Source: Porticoccaceae bacterium (lineage in GTDB: Bacteria; Pseudomonadota; Gammaproteobacteria; Pseudomonadales; Porticoccaceae). From it: DNA of 14,219 bases. Under the pieces are notes generated by a model, which was not told the DNA's origin, did not search any database, and was given only the letters and a program-made list of their open reading frames with translations. Below are positions 8,182-14,219 of the stretch, piece by piece. The position numbers and the translations under genes are program-made. The first letter of the stretch is position 1. Every line of letters starts with the position of its first letter. The stretch lies in contig NZJL01000073.1 of assembly GCA_002692165.1 (NCBI GenBank), forward strand, positions 616 through 14,834, read 5' to 3'.

Positions 8182-8697
8182 GTGCAAAAAATTAAGGCAC
8201 TCATTATTGTCGTAATAGCCGTAATTGTAACCGTGCCGGCTTTAGCTGACGAAAAAATAGCTGTTCTTGACATTCAACGATCTGTCTTTGCATCATCATA
8301 TGCGCAGAATGAAGGAAAGTCGCTTGAGGAAAGCGCTGATTTTGTCTCACTAATGGCAAAATTAGAAGGGGCGGCATCTGACTTTCAGGCATTGGCTAAA
8401 GAACTAGAAGAAAAACGTTTAACATGGTCTGCAGAGCAAATAGCTGAACATCAAAAGAAAATGACTTATAAAAAAGAAGATGCAGAACTTGCCAATAAAA
8501 AGGTTCAAACGGAAAGACAACAGTTAGCGCAACGCATTATGCAGAAAGTTCAACCAAATTTAGACGAGGCCGTGAAAGAACTTATTGAGGAAGAGGGTAT
8601 TACTATCTTGCTTCGATCTGAAGCAACATTATTTAGGGGTCCGGATAATGATATTACCGCAAAGGTCGCAGATCGCCTGAACAAAAAAATGCCTTAG
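8182..8697 (+). CDS. skp: Periplasmic chaperone Skp (OmpH family)
   Basis: Skp is a trimeric periplasmic chaperone that holds unfolded outer-membrane proteins on the way to BamA. The 171-residue product begins at GTG 8182, set by a strong AGGAG. Residues 1-22 form a Sec signal peptide (MQKIK, a long hydrophobic run, then VPALA) with likely cleavage after Ala-22, giving mature DEKIAVLDIQ, the typical Skp N-terminal strand. The middle is charged and helical (about residues 45-130, rich in E, K, Q), fitting the coiled-coil tentacles. The C-terminal part returns to the trimerisation body (ITILLRSEATLF). It is slightly longer than E. coli Skp (161). It sits 21 nt after bamA and 9 nt before lpxD, the canonical order. 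Identification rests on family shape and context more than on invariant residues. Confidence 0.92.
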   Translation: MQKIKALIIVVIAVIVTVPALADEKIAVLDIQRSVFASSYAQNEGKSLEESADFVSLMAKLEGAASDFQALAKELEEKRLTWSAEQIAEHQKKMTYKKEDAELANKKVQTERQQLAQRIMQKVQPNLDEAVKELIEEEGITILLRSEATLFRGPDNDITAKVADRLNKKMP

Positions 8698-8706
8698 TGA
8701 ATCCTT

Positions 8707-9720
8707 ATGAGTTTTGAGTATTGTCTCTCGGATATCGTGAACTTTCTCGGCGCCGAGGTGGACGATTCTCAAGGAGTAGTGATTTCGGGGCTCGCATCGC
8801 TAAAAAATGCGACTAGTGGCGATATATCGTTCATTGCGAGGGCGCGCTATACTAAATCTTTGAAGAATTGTCATGCGTCTGCGGTGATAATGCCTCGCGG
8901 CTATCAAAAGTACTTCTCTGGAATATGCGTATACTCCAACAACCCCTATTTAGATTATGCCAAGCTCTCCAAATGGTTTGATACTGCCGTCAAGAAGCCG
9001 TCAGGAATGCATCCCTCAGCTATAGTGGCTGTTGACGCTGAGATTGGCGCTAACGTCTATTTAGGCCCTAACGTAGTTATCGATTCTAGAGTGTCGATAT
9101 CAGATGGTTGTCAAATAGGTGCTAATACTTTTATTGGTTCCCGCTCCAGCATAGGCAAAAATTGTCGGATAGAAAGTAACGTCTCGATTTATCACGATAT
9201 TGTGATCGGCAACTCAGTCACCATTCATAGTGGTGCAGTTATTGGTTCAGACGGATTTGGTTTTTCTCCAAATGGCAAAGGCGGTTGGGAAAAGATATAC
9301 CAGTTGGGCGGTGTATCGATCGGTGATAGAGTTGAAATCGGAGCGTGTTCTACCGTGGATCGAGGCGCAATCGACGACACAATAATAGGTGATGGTGTCA
9401 TTCTAGATAATCACGTAATGATTGCTCATAATGTGGAAGTTGGCGAAAACACCGCTATGGCAGCATTTGCGGGAATCGCGGGGGGTGCGAAGATAGGAAA
9501 GAATTGTTTTTTCGCTGGCGATGCAGCGTGCCTTGGTCACCTAGAAGTGGTGGATAATGTCCAAATAACTGCTCGTTCCTACATCACTAAATCTATTAAA
9601 AAACCAGGATCATATTCAAATGGCGGTCTTCCACTAATGGAGTCGCAAAAATGGCGCCGAAACGCAGTAAATTTTGGAAAGTTAAGCCAGATAGTTAAAC
9701 CTGTGGTTGATAAAGATTAG
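8707..9720 (+). CDS. lpxD: UDP-3-O-(3-hydroxyacyl)glucosamine N-acyltransferase
   Basis: LpxD transfers a 3-hydroxyacyl chain from ACP to the 2-amino group of UDP-3-O-acyl-glucosamine, the third step of lipid A synthesis. The length is 337 residues (E. coli 341). Residues 1-100 are the N-terminal uridine-binding domain (ASLKNATSGDISFI, then ASAVIMPRG). Residues about 105-300 form a left-handed beta-helix of hexapeptide repeats (for example IGANTFIGSRSSIGKNCRIE). The catalytic base is His-241 in MIAHNVEVG, equivalent to E. coli His-239. IKKPGSYSNGGLP and the C-terminal helix follow. ATG 8707 is the first start after an in-frame TGA at 8698. It has no recognisable Shine-Dalgarno and lies 9 nt after skp, so coupled initiation is likely. 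Confidence 0.97.
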   Translation: MSFEYCLSDIVNFLGAEVDDSQGVVISGLASLKNATSGDISFIARARYTKSLKNCHASAVIMPRGYQKYFSGICVYSNNPYLDYAKLSKWFDTAVKKPSGMHPSAIVAVDAEIGANVYLGPNVVIDSRVSISDGCQIGANTFIGSRSSIGKNCRIESNVSIYHDIVIGNSVTIHSGAVIGSDGFGFSPNGKGGWEKIYQLGGVSIGDRVEIGACSTVDRGAIDDTIIGDGVILDNHVMIAHNVEVGENTAMAAFAGIAGGAKIGKNCFFAGDAACLGHLEVVDNVQITARSYITKSIKKPGSYSNGGLPLMESQKWRRNAVNFGKLSQIVKPVVDKD

Positions 9721-9793
9721 ATGAATAATGGTACGGATCATTGCTTTACATTATTTTCCTTGCATCGAATGAGCCCATGAGGGATTGGTGGCG
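9721..9793 (+). other. 73-nt intergenic interval lpxD-fabZ with a 19-codon ORF
   Basis: This is the widest gap between tsf and rnhB. An ATG directly abuts the lpxD stop and opens 19 codons (MNNGTDHCFTLFSLHRMSP) ending with TGA at 9778-9780, where the fabZ ribosome site GAGGGA (9779-9784) begins. The peptide resembles nothing I know. TTTACA at 9745-9750 looks like a -35 hexamer but has no good -10 at 16-18 bp. It may be a short coupling leader or simply spacer. Confidence 0.2.
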
Positions 9794-10243
9794 ATGATGA
9801 AAGTAAACGAGATTATGCGCTTACTTCCTCACGACTATCCTATGTTGATGGTAGATCGTGTCATTGAGGTTGACCCAGGCAAATCTATATTGGGCTATAA
9901 AAATATCTCCATTAACGAACAGCTTTTTGTAGGACACTTTCCTGAGACCCCAATTTTTCCGGGCGTACTAATAATAGAAGCAATGGCTCAAATATCAGGA
10001 ATCTTGGGTTTTGTTACAGCGCAAGAATCTTCAGATAATGGCATGCTCTATCTTTTTGCTGGTATTGATAAAGTTCGTTTCAAGCTTCCTGTAGTGCCGG
10101 GAGATCGGTTGATGTTGACTTCTGAGGTGGTATCTGTGAAGAGGAATATTTGGCGTTTCCGCACCGAGGCAAAAGTTGATAATGAGTTAGCAAGCACAGC
10201 AATCTTGATGTGTGCCTATCAAGACAAGGAAAGCTTGGAATGA
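9794..10243 (+). CDS. fabZ: 3-hydroxyacyl-ACP dehydratase FabZ
   Basis: FabZ dehydrates 3-hydroxyacyl-ACP to trans-2-enoyl-ACP in type II fatty acid synthesis. It competes with LpxA and LpxD for the same hydroxyacyl-ACP pool, which explains its place in the lpx cluster. With the start at ATG 9794 the product is 149 residues (E. coli 151). The N-terminal EIMRLLPHDYPMLMVDRV precedes the hot-dog active site GHFPETPIFPGVLIIEAMAQ, with catalytic His-48 and Glu-62. AGIDKVRFKLPVVPGD and the MCAYQ C-terminal segment complete the fold. Possible starts in the same frame are TTG 9785, GTG 9788, ATG 9794 and ATG 9797. GAGGGA at 9779-9784 is 9 nt from ATG 9794, and homologous N-termini fit 9794 or 9797. 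The gene overlaps lpxA by four bases (ATGA). Confidence 0.96.
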   Translation: MMKVNEIMRLLPHDYPMLMVDRVIEVDPGKSILGYKNISINEQLFVGHFPETPIFPGVLIIEAMAQISGILGFVTAQESSDNGMLYLFAGIDKVRFKLPVVPGDRLMLTSEVVSVKRNIWRFRTEAKVDNELASTAILMCAYQDKESLE

Positions 10244-11007
10244 TCCACCCTACAGCAATTGTTGATGCTTCCGCGCAAATCGGTGAAAACGTTAAAATTG
10301 GACCATGGAGCCATATTGGAGCTGACGTGACAATTGGAGATAATTGCGAAATAGCTTCACATGTTGTGGTGAAGGGGCCGTCCATCATAGGAAAAAAAAA
10401 TAGGATATATCAATTTTCCACCGTTGGAGATGACACGCCCGATTTAAAATATCATGGTGAGCCAACGAAACTTTTGATCGGTGATAATAATGTCATCAGG
10501 GAGGGAGTTACTATTCATAGAGGCACAGTGCAAGACCGAGGGGAAACTTGCATAGGAAGCAATAATTTATTGATGGCCTATGTGCATATCGGCCATGATT
10601 GTATCGTTGGTAATAACACTATTCTCATAAACAATGCGAGCCTTGCTGGCCATGTGTCACTCGGAGATTGGTCAATTCTTTCTGGTTATGTTCTAGTTCA
10701 CCAATACGTACAAATCGGACCACATTGTTTCATTGGCCCTAGCGCTATAATTTTGCATGATGTGCCAGCTTTTGTGACCGCATATGGCAGCCCAGGTGAG
10801 CCGCGAACCATCAATCGGGAGGGTTTGAAGCGCCGAGAATTCAGCGCTGAACAAATAATCTTAGCTAATCGTGCATATAAGCTGCTCTATCGGCGAGGGT
10901 TGTCACTGAAAGAGGCCCAAAAAGAAATTGCCGCACTTGGCGATGACGAGGTAATATCAATGCTATTGACTTCAATTGCAAATTCTACGCGCGGTATTAT
11001 CCGTTAA
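10240..11007 (+). CDS. lpxA: UDP-N-acetylglucosamine O-acyltransferase
   Basis: LpxA starts lipid A synthesis by moving a 3-hydroxyacyl chain from ACP to the 3-OH of UDP-GlcNAc. ATG 10240 overlaps the fabZ stop (ATGA) and gives MIHPTAIVD, the usual N-terminus. A longer frame from 10210 would add ten non-homologous residues inside fabZ. AAGGA at 10226-10230 is 9 nt upstream. The length is 255 residues (E. coli 262). Hexapeptide repeats form the left-handed helix to about residue 185. YHGEPT, VTIHRGTVQ and VHIGHDC with catalytic His-119 (E. coli His-125) are clear, as are VHQY and the C-terminal IEGLKRR-like NREGLKRREFS and STRGIIR. At the position of the E. coli acyl-length ruler Gly-173 there is a proline (Pro-167). 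A run of nine A lies at 10392-10400. Confidence 0.97.
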   Translation: MIHPTAIVDASAQIGENVKIGPWSHIGADVTIGDNCEIASHVVVKGPSIIGKKNRIYQFSTVGDDTPDLKYHGEPTKLLIGDNNVIREGVTIHRGTVQDRGETCIGSNNLLMAYVHIGHDCIVGNNTILINNASLAGHVSLGDWSILSGYVLVHQYVQIGPHCFIGPSAIILHDVPAFVTAYGSPGEPRTINREGLKRREFSAEQIILANRAYKLLYRRGLSLKEAQKEIAALGDDEVISMLLTSIANSTRGIIR

Positions 11008-12144
11008 ATGTCAATCTCGCCTGTTTTTGCAATTGTAGCTGGCGAACCGTCCGGTGACGCTTTGGGCGCCGATCTCATAGATAATCTCAAGAAACACTTT
11101 CCGGAGGCTCTGTTTGAAGGAATCGGTGGATCTCTCATGGAAGAGAAAGGTTTCCACTCGCTTTTCAATATCGAGCGACTATCAATAATGGGTCTCTTTG
11201 AACCCCTAAAAAGGCTCCCTGAATTATTGTCGATCCGTCAAGCCCTCTTGAAACGATTTCTTAGGAATCGACCGTTGGTCTTTATAGGTATAGACTCCCC
11301 AGATTTTAACTTAAATATTGAGCGTAAATTGCATCGGGCAGGCGTTAAAACCGTTCATTATGTGAGCCCATCTGTATGGGCATGGCGCAGAGGTAGAATA
11401 AAAACTATTAAAAAATCTGTTGACCTCATGTTGACGCTGTTTCCATTTGAAACCGATTTCTTCCAGCAAAATGGCATCCCGGTAAAATATGTTGGACATC
11501 CTTTGGCAAAACAATTTGAGATGGTTTCGAATTCGCAAGAAGCAAGAAGTCTTCTTAAGATAGATGCAAAGGCACCGACTCTCGCCGTGATGCCAGGAAG
11601 TAGATTATCTGAGATAAGAATGATGGCTCAACTATTCCTTGACGTCGTTTTTCAACTCAGTCTAGAAATACCAAATCTCCAGATTATTTTACCGGCAGCG
11701 AACGATACCCTGCATCGAGAATTAGAGAAAATCCTATCTGACCATGCATGCAAGGATGTCAAGTTATTAAATAAACATGCGCGATTAGCAATGACCGCTG
11801 CTGATGCCGTATTGCTCACTTCCGGGACCACATCTCTTGAGGCGATGCTGTTAAAGAAACCTATGGTCGTTTGCTATAAGGTGGGTTTTTTTACCTACTC
11901 TATGGTCGCGCCGTTCATCCACACGCCTTACATAGCAATACCAAATTTACTCTCTAATAGCATGCTTGTGCCCGAACTTATTCAGAGCAAAGCAAATGTG
12001 AAAAAAATTGGAGTAGAAGCGAAAAAGATGTTCGATGCTGACCTCACTAGGCGCTTGATTCCATCTTATGATCGATTGCACAGACAATTAAATGAAGAAT
12101 CTGGTGCCTTGGCGGCTGATGCTATCGTTGATCTGTTAAGATGA
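11008..12144 (+). CDS. lpxB: Lipid-A-disaccharide synthase
   Basis: LpxB joins UDP-2,3-diacylglucosamine and lipid X into the tetraacyl disaccharide 1-phosphate, as a peripheral membrane GT-B enzyme of glycosyltransferase family 19. The length is 378 residues (E. coli 382). The N-terminal VAGEPSGDALGADLI is at residues 10-24. FIGIDSPDFNLNIE and the highly conserved HYVSPSVWAWRRGRI follow. The C-terminal half has VGHPLA, the LAVMPGSRLSEI nucleotide-binding segment, LLTSGTTSLEAMLLKKPMVV and PNLLSNSMLVPELIQ. The ATG comes immediately after the lpxA TAA with no spacer and no evident Shine-Dalgarno. It overlaps rnhB by four bases. Confidence 0.97.
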   Translation: MSISPVFAIVAGEPSGDALGADLIDNLKKHFPEALFEGIGGSLMEEKGFHSLFNIERLSIMGLFEPLKRLPELLSIRQALLKRFLRNRPLVFIGIDSPDFNLNIERKLHRAGVKTVHYVSPSVWAWRRGRIKTIKKSVDLMLTLFPFETDFFQQNGIPVKYVGHPLAKQFEMVSNSQEARSLLKIDAKAPTLAVMPGSRLSEIRMMAQLFLDVVFQLSLEIPNLQIILPAANDTLHRELEKILSDHACKDVKLLNKHARLAMTAADAVLLTSGTTSLEAMLLKKPMVVCYKVGFFTYSMVAPFIHTPYIAIPNLLSNSMLVPELIQSKANVKKIGVEAKKMFDADLTRRLIPSYDRLHRQLNEESGALAADAIVDLLR

Positions 12145-12722
12145 GCACTTGGCATTATCCTGATCACATTCGTTATCTGGCGGGGGTCGACGAAGTCGGC
12201 AGAGGAGCCCTAGCTGGTGATGTAATAGCCGCCGCCGTCATATTGCCGATCAATCATCAGATAGATGGGCTAACCGACTCCAAGAGTCTTTCCAAAAATC
12301 GCCGGATGGCTCTTTACAAACAAATTGTAGATGCCGGTGGCAATTTTGCAATCGGGCAGAGTTCTTCTCGCGAAATTGATAATAAAAATATCTTAATAGC
12401 CACCCTCACTGCAATGAGGCGAGCTGTCGATGCACTTCCCATAATTCCTGACTATGTTGTCGTTGATGGCAATCAAGTTCCTTGTTGGAAATATCGTTCC
12501 AAGGCGATTGTCGGCGGGGATAGTCTGGTCCCGCAGATTAGTGCAGCATCAGTTATCGCTAAGGTAACTCGTGATCATTTTATGCTCCTTTATGACAGTT
12601 TATATCCTGGTTATGACTTTTTTTCCAATAAGGGATATGGTACAGCAAGTCATATTGAAGCTTTGTCTGTTTTAGGGCCGACGCGCATTCATCGACTTTC
12701 TTTTGCGCCTTTACGATCTTAA
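12141..12722 (+). CDS. rnhB: Ribonuclease HII
   Basis: RNase HII cuts the RNA strand of RNA-DNA hybrids and starts removal of single misincorporated ribonucleotides from DNA. The 193 residues match the family (E. coli 198). The catalytic carboxylates are Asp-17 and Glu-18 in DEVGRG, Asp-109 in VVDGNQ, and Asp-127 in VGGDSLVPQISAASVIAKVTRD. DSKSLS, GYGT and the C-terminal LGPTRIHRLSFAPL are also typical. The segment after DEVGRG reads ALAGDV instead of the commoner PLAGPV, a minor variation. ATG 12141 overlaps the lpxB stop (ATGA). The usual next gene is dnaE; here a 118-nt gap and a FabH-like gene come between. Confidence 0.97.
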   Translation: MSTWHYPDHIRYLAGVDEVGRGALAGDVIAAAVILPINHQIDGLTDSKSLSKNRRMALYKQIVDAGGNFAIGQSSSREIDNKNILIATLTAMRRAVDALPIIPDYVVVDGNQVPCWKYRSKAIVGGDSLVPQISAASVIAKVTRDHFMLLYDSLYPGYDFFSNKGYGTASHIEALSVLGPTRIHRLSFAPLRS

Positions 12723-12735
12723 ATTGAATAATAGG

Positions 12736-12764
12736 CTACACTCCTTCGTTACATAGAATATAAT
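12736..12764 (+). promoter_or_regulatory. Candidate sigma-70 promoter for the FabH-like gene and dnaE
   Basis: A perfect -10 hexamer TATAAT lies at 12759-12764 in the only sizeable non-coding gap of the window. The matching -35 is weak: GCTACA (12735-12740) shares only ACA with the consensus at an 18-bp spacing, and there is no extended -10 TG. If used, transcription would begin near 12771, leaving a leader of about 70 nt that contains a CTGACTGACTG repeat (12779-12789) and the palindrome at 12815-12828. No terminator for the upstream operon was found in this gap. Such AT-rich hexamers also occur by chance. Confidence 0.35.
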
Positions 12765-12814
12765 TCTCGAATTTTAGTCTGACTGACTGTGAAATTATAT
12801 CTCTAAAGTTGTTG

Positions 12815-12828
12815 TCGATAATTATCGA
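12815..12828. repeat. 14-bp perfect palindrome upstream of the FabH-like gene
   Basis: TCGATAATTATCGA reads the same on both strands. It lies in the leader just before the FabH-like gene, and its last two bases are the first two of the Shine-Dalgarno GAGGA (12827-12831). It could be an operator, an RNA hairpin affecting ribosome access (though without a free loop a tight hairpin is unlikely), or chance. I do not recognise it as a known operator; the GATAAT element recalls a Fur half-site, but the overall Fur architecture is absent. Confidence 0.4.
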
Positions 12829-12840
12829 GGATTTTAAATT

Positions 12841-13917
12841 TTGAATTACGCTAAATTTGTCGGATGGGGGAGATATCTTCCATCATTAGTGGTTAGAAAT
12901 AAGGATTTAGTGCGTTTTGTAGACACCACAGATGACTGGATATTATCTAGAACTGGGATTAAAGAAAGACGTTATAGTCATGTTTCTACGGGAGAAATGG
13001 GATGGTTATCTGCCGAAAGAGCGCTGGCTTGCGCGGGCATGCTTGCGAGTGATTTGGACGTGATTGTCCTGGGGTCTACTACGCCTAATGAAGTATGTCC
13101 CAATACTGCCAGCGCTATTAAAAATAAGTTGAGAGCAAATTCAGCTGCTGCAATAGACCTTAATTCAGCTTGCACAAGTTGGCTATATGGCGTTGCTATG
13201 ATATCCGATATGATAAAGGCGGGTAGTATAGAAACAGGAATGGTAATTGGAGCTGAGCGTTTATCCTTGGGACTGGACTGGAACAAACGGGAGTCTTGTT
13301 GTCTGTTTGGCGATGGAGCTGGTGCCGTTATTCTGACGAAATCCCATACTGAGCTAGGTTTTATAGCGTCAAGAATCAGTTGTGTACCCGATAGCCGAGA
13401 GTTTCTAGCGATTCCAAAATGGGGTATTCAGCCCGCGGTTCATACAAACGATTTGCATCTCTCTATGAACTTTGATGGGGCCGCCATTTTTAAACGGGCG
13501 GTAAAATCGATGAGCCTCGATTGTCAATTTGTACTGGATCGTGCCGGCCTTACCATAGCAGACGTGGATATCTTTATTCCCCATCAGGCCAATATCCGCA
13601 TTATAAATGCGGTGGGGTCGAAACTCGGAATTGATCCCTCCAAGACAGTTGTAACAATTGATAAGTTTGGTAATACTTCGGCCGCTTCTATACCAATCAG
13701 TCTTTGTGAAGCCCTAAAAGGCGATGTGATAAAAGGGGGTGACACGATACTAATTGCCAGTTTCGGAGCGGGATTAAGTTGTGGTGCAGCCTTACTGAAG
13801 TGGGGAACAAGCACTAAAAATACTGTAGACACTCACTTTTCAATACCGCCTTTTCAAGGTGACGTGCGTGATTTATTAGCGGATAGTTTTTCTTACCATG
13901 GTATTAACTATAATTAG
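12841..13917 (+). CDS. FabH-like 3-oxoacyl-ACP synthase III (KAS III family)
   Basis: KAS III enzymes condense an acyl-CoA starter with malonyl-ACP, usually to begin fatty acid synthesis. The catalytic triad is intact: Cys-111 in LNSACTSW, His-248 in PHQANIRI and Asn-278 in FGNTSAAS. Other family marks are DDWILSRTGIKERR (31-44, with Trp-33 and Arg-37 equivalents of the CoA site), GSTTPNEVCPNTA, GAERLS, LFGDGAGAVIL and ASFGAGLSCGAALL. The start is TTG 12841: an in-frame TAA at 12835 excludes anything upstream, GAGGA at 12827-12831 is 9 nt away, and the N-terminus aligns with FabH. The length of 358 exceeds the usual 317-330, owing to about 38 residues after the last fold strand. It lies between rnhB and dnaE, which are normally adjacent. 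Whether it is the organism's main FabH or a paralogue with another starter cannot be told here, so no symbol is given. Confidence 0.9.
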   Translation: MNYAKFVGWGRYLPSLVVRNKDLVRFVDTTDDWILSRTGIKERRYSHVSTGEMGWLSAERALACAGMLASDLDVIVLGSTTPNEVCPNTASAIKNKLRANSAAAIDLNSACTSWLYGVAMISDMIKAGSIETGMVIGAERLSLGLDWNKRESCCLFGDGAGAVILTKSHTELGFIASRISCVPDSREFLAIPKWGIQPAVHTNDLHLSMNFDGAAIFKRAVKSMSLDCQFVLDRAGLTIADVDIFIPHQANIRIINAVGSKLGIDPSKTVVTIDKFGNTSAASIPISLCEALKGDVIKGGDTILIASFGAGLSCGAALLKWGTSTKNTVDTHFSIPPFQGDVRDLLADSFSYHGINYN

Positions 13918-13931
13918 AAAGCGTAAACTCA

Positions 13932-14219
13932 ATGAATTCGACCTTCATTCACTTAAGACTTCACACCGAATTTTCTCTCATAGATAGCTGTGTGCGGCTG
14001 GATTGCTTGATTCAAAAAGTCATAGATCAATCAATGCCGGCGGTAGCAATAACTGATTTCCATAATCTATTTGCCTTGGTAAAGTTTTATAAGAGAGCTC
14101 AAATGGCAGGCATCAAGCCTATAGTCGGCGTCGATTTTTCTCTACAACAAACTGGGGCACAATCTCAGCCCACCAATATCCTATTGCTGGCTCAGAATCT
14201 AGTTGGCTATAAAAATCTT
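13932..14219 (+). CDS. dnaE: DNA polymerase III alpha subunit, N-terminal part (3' end outside window)
   Basis: DnaE is the catalytic subunit of the replicative polymerase. Only the first 96 codons are present, open to the end of the window, in a family of about 1160 residues. They belong to the N-terminal PHP domain: FIHLRLHTEFSLIDS matches the HLRVHSDYSMIDG block of E. coli, followed by MPAVAITDFHNLFALVKFYK and AGIKPIVGVDF, then the LLLAQNLVGYKNL segment. The ATG at 13932 is the only start after an in-frame TAA at 13911. It lies 14 nt after the FabH-like stop with no strong Shine-Dalgarno, so dnaE is probably translated from a transcript shared with that gene. Confidence 0.96.
   Translation, partial: MNSTFIHLRLHTEFSLIDSCVRLDCLIQKVIDQSMPAVAITDFHNLFALVKFYKRAQMAGIKPIVGVDFSLQQTGAQSQPTNILLLAQNLVGYKNL

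Noticed and set aside
10210..10239. Longer LpxA start upstream at 10210
   Set aside because: The added residues have no LpxA counterpart and come from within fabZ; ATG 10240 with the ATGA overlap and AAGGA spacing fits better.
10080..10388. Minus-strand 102-codon frame across fabZ-lpxA
   Set aside because: Antisense to two well-conserved genes, with no recognisable domain or ribosome site.
12815..12828. Fur box
   Set aside because: GATAAT is present but the 19-bp Fur arrangement of repeated GATAAT units is not; the resemblance is too short to call.
12723..12840. Rho-independent terminator after rnhB
   Set aside because: I found only short AT-rich inverted repeats such as AATTC-TC-GAATT; no GC-rich stem with a following T run.

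Overview
The window is a dense, single-strand (+) stretch of a gammaproteobacterial chromosome carrying the classic translation / cell-envelope cluster. In order it holds the 3' end of tsf, then pyrH, frr, uppS, cdsA, dxr, rseP, bamA, skp, lpxD, fabZ, lpxA, lpxB and rnhB, then an extra FabH-like ketoacyl synthase gene, and finally the 5' end of dnaE. This gene order, with the rseP-bamA-skp-lpxD-fabZ-lpxA-lpxB-rnhB-dnaE run intact, is the textbook gammaproteobacterial one. Protein similarity to the E. coli homologues, recalled from memory, is clear throughout. Base composition is moderately AT-rich. I cannot name the genus.

Region 1 (1-1625) makes translation and pyrimidine factors: EF-Ts, UMP kinase and ribosome recycling factor. 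Region 2 (1648-4424) supplies envelope precursors: undecaprenyl diphosphate synthase (lipid carrier), CDP-diacylglycerol synthase (phospholipids) and DXP reductoisomerase, which opens the MEP isoprenoid pathway feeding UppS. Region 3 (4425-8697) handles envelope stress and outer-membrane protein assembly: the RseP site-2 protease, BamA and the periplasmic chaperone Skp. Region 4 (8707-12144) is the early lipid A pathway: LpxD, LpxA and LpxB, with FabZ, which draws on the same 3-hydroxyacyl-ACP pool. RNase HII follows, overlapping lpxB by four bases.

From tsf to rnhB no gap exceeds 73 nt. Three junctions have no spacer at all (stop codon directly followed by ATG), and two overlap as ATGA, so this block probably behaves as one or a few long transcripts with translational coupling. 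I saw no convincing terminator anywhere.

The one departure from the standard layout is at 12723-13917. A 118-nt non-coding gap holds a perfect TATAAT and a 14-bp perfect palindrome. It is followed by a KAS III (FabH-like) gene with an intact Cys-His-Asn triad and a C-terminal extension, placed between rnhB and dnaE and only 14 nt upstream of dnaE. No RNA genes, insertion sequences, CRISPR arrays, phage genes or broken genes were seen. Apart from the FabH-like gene and its upstream region, this is an ordinary housekeeping region.
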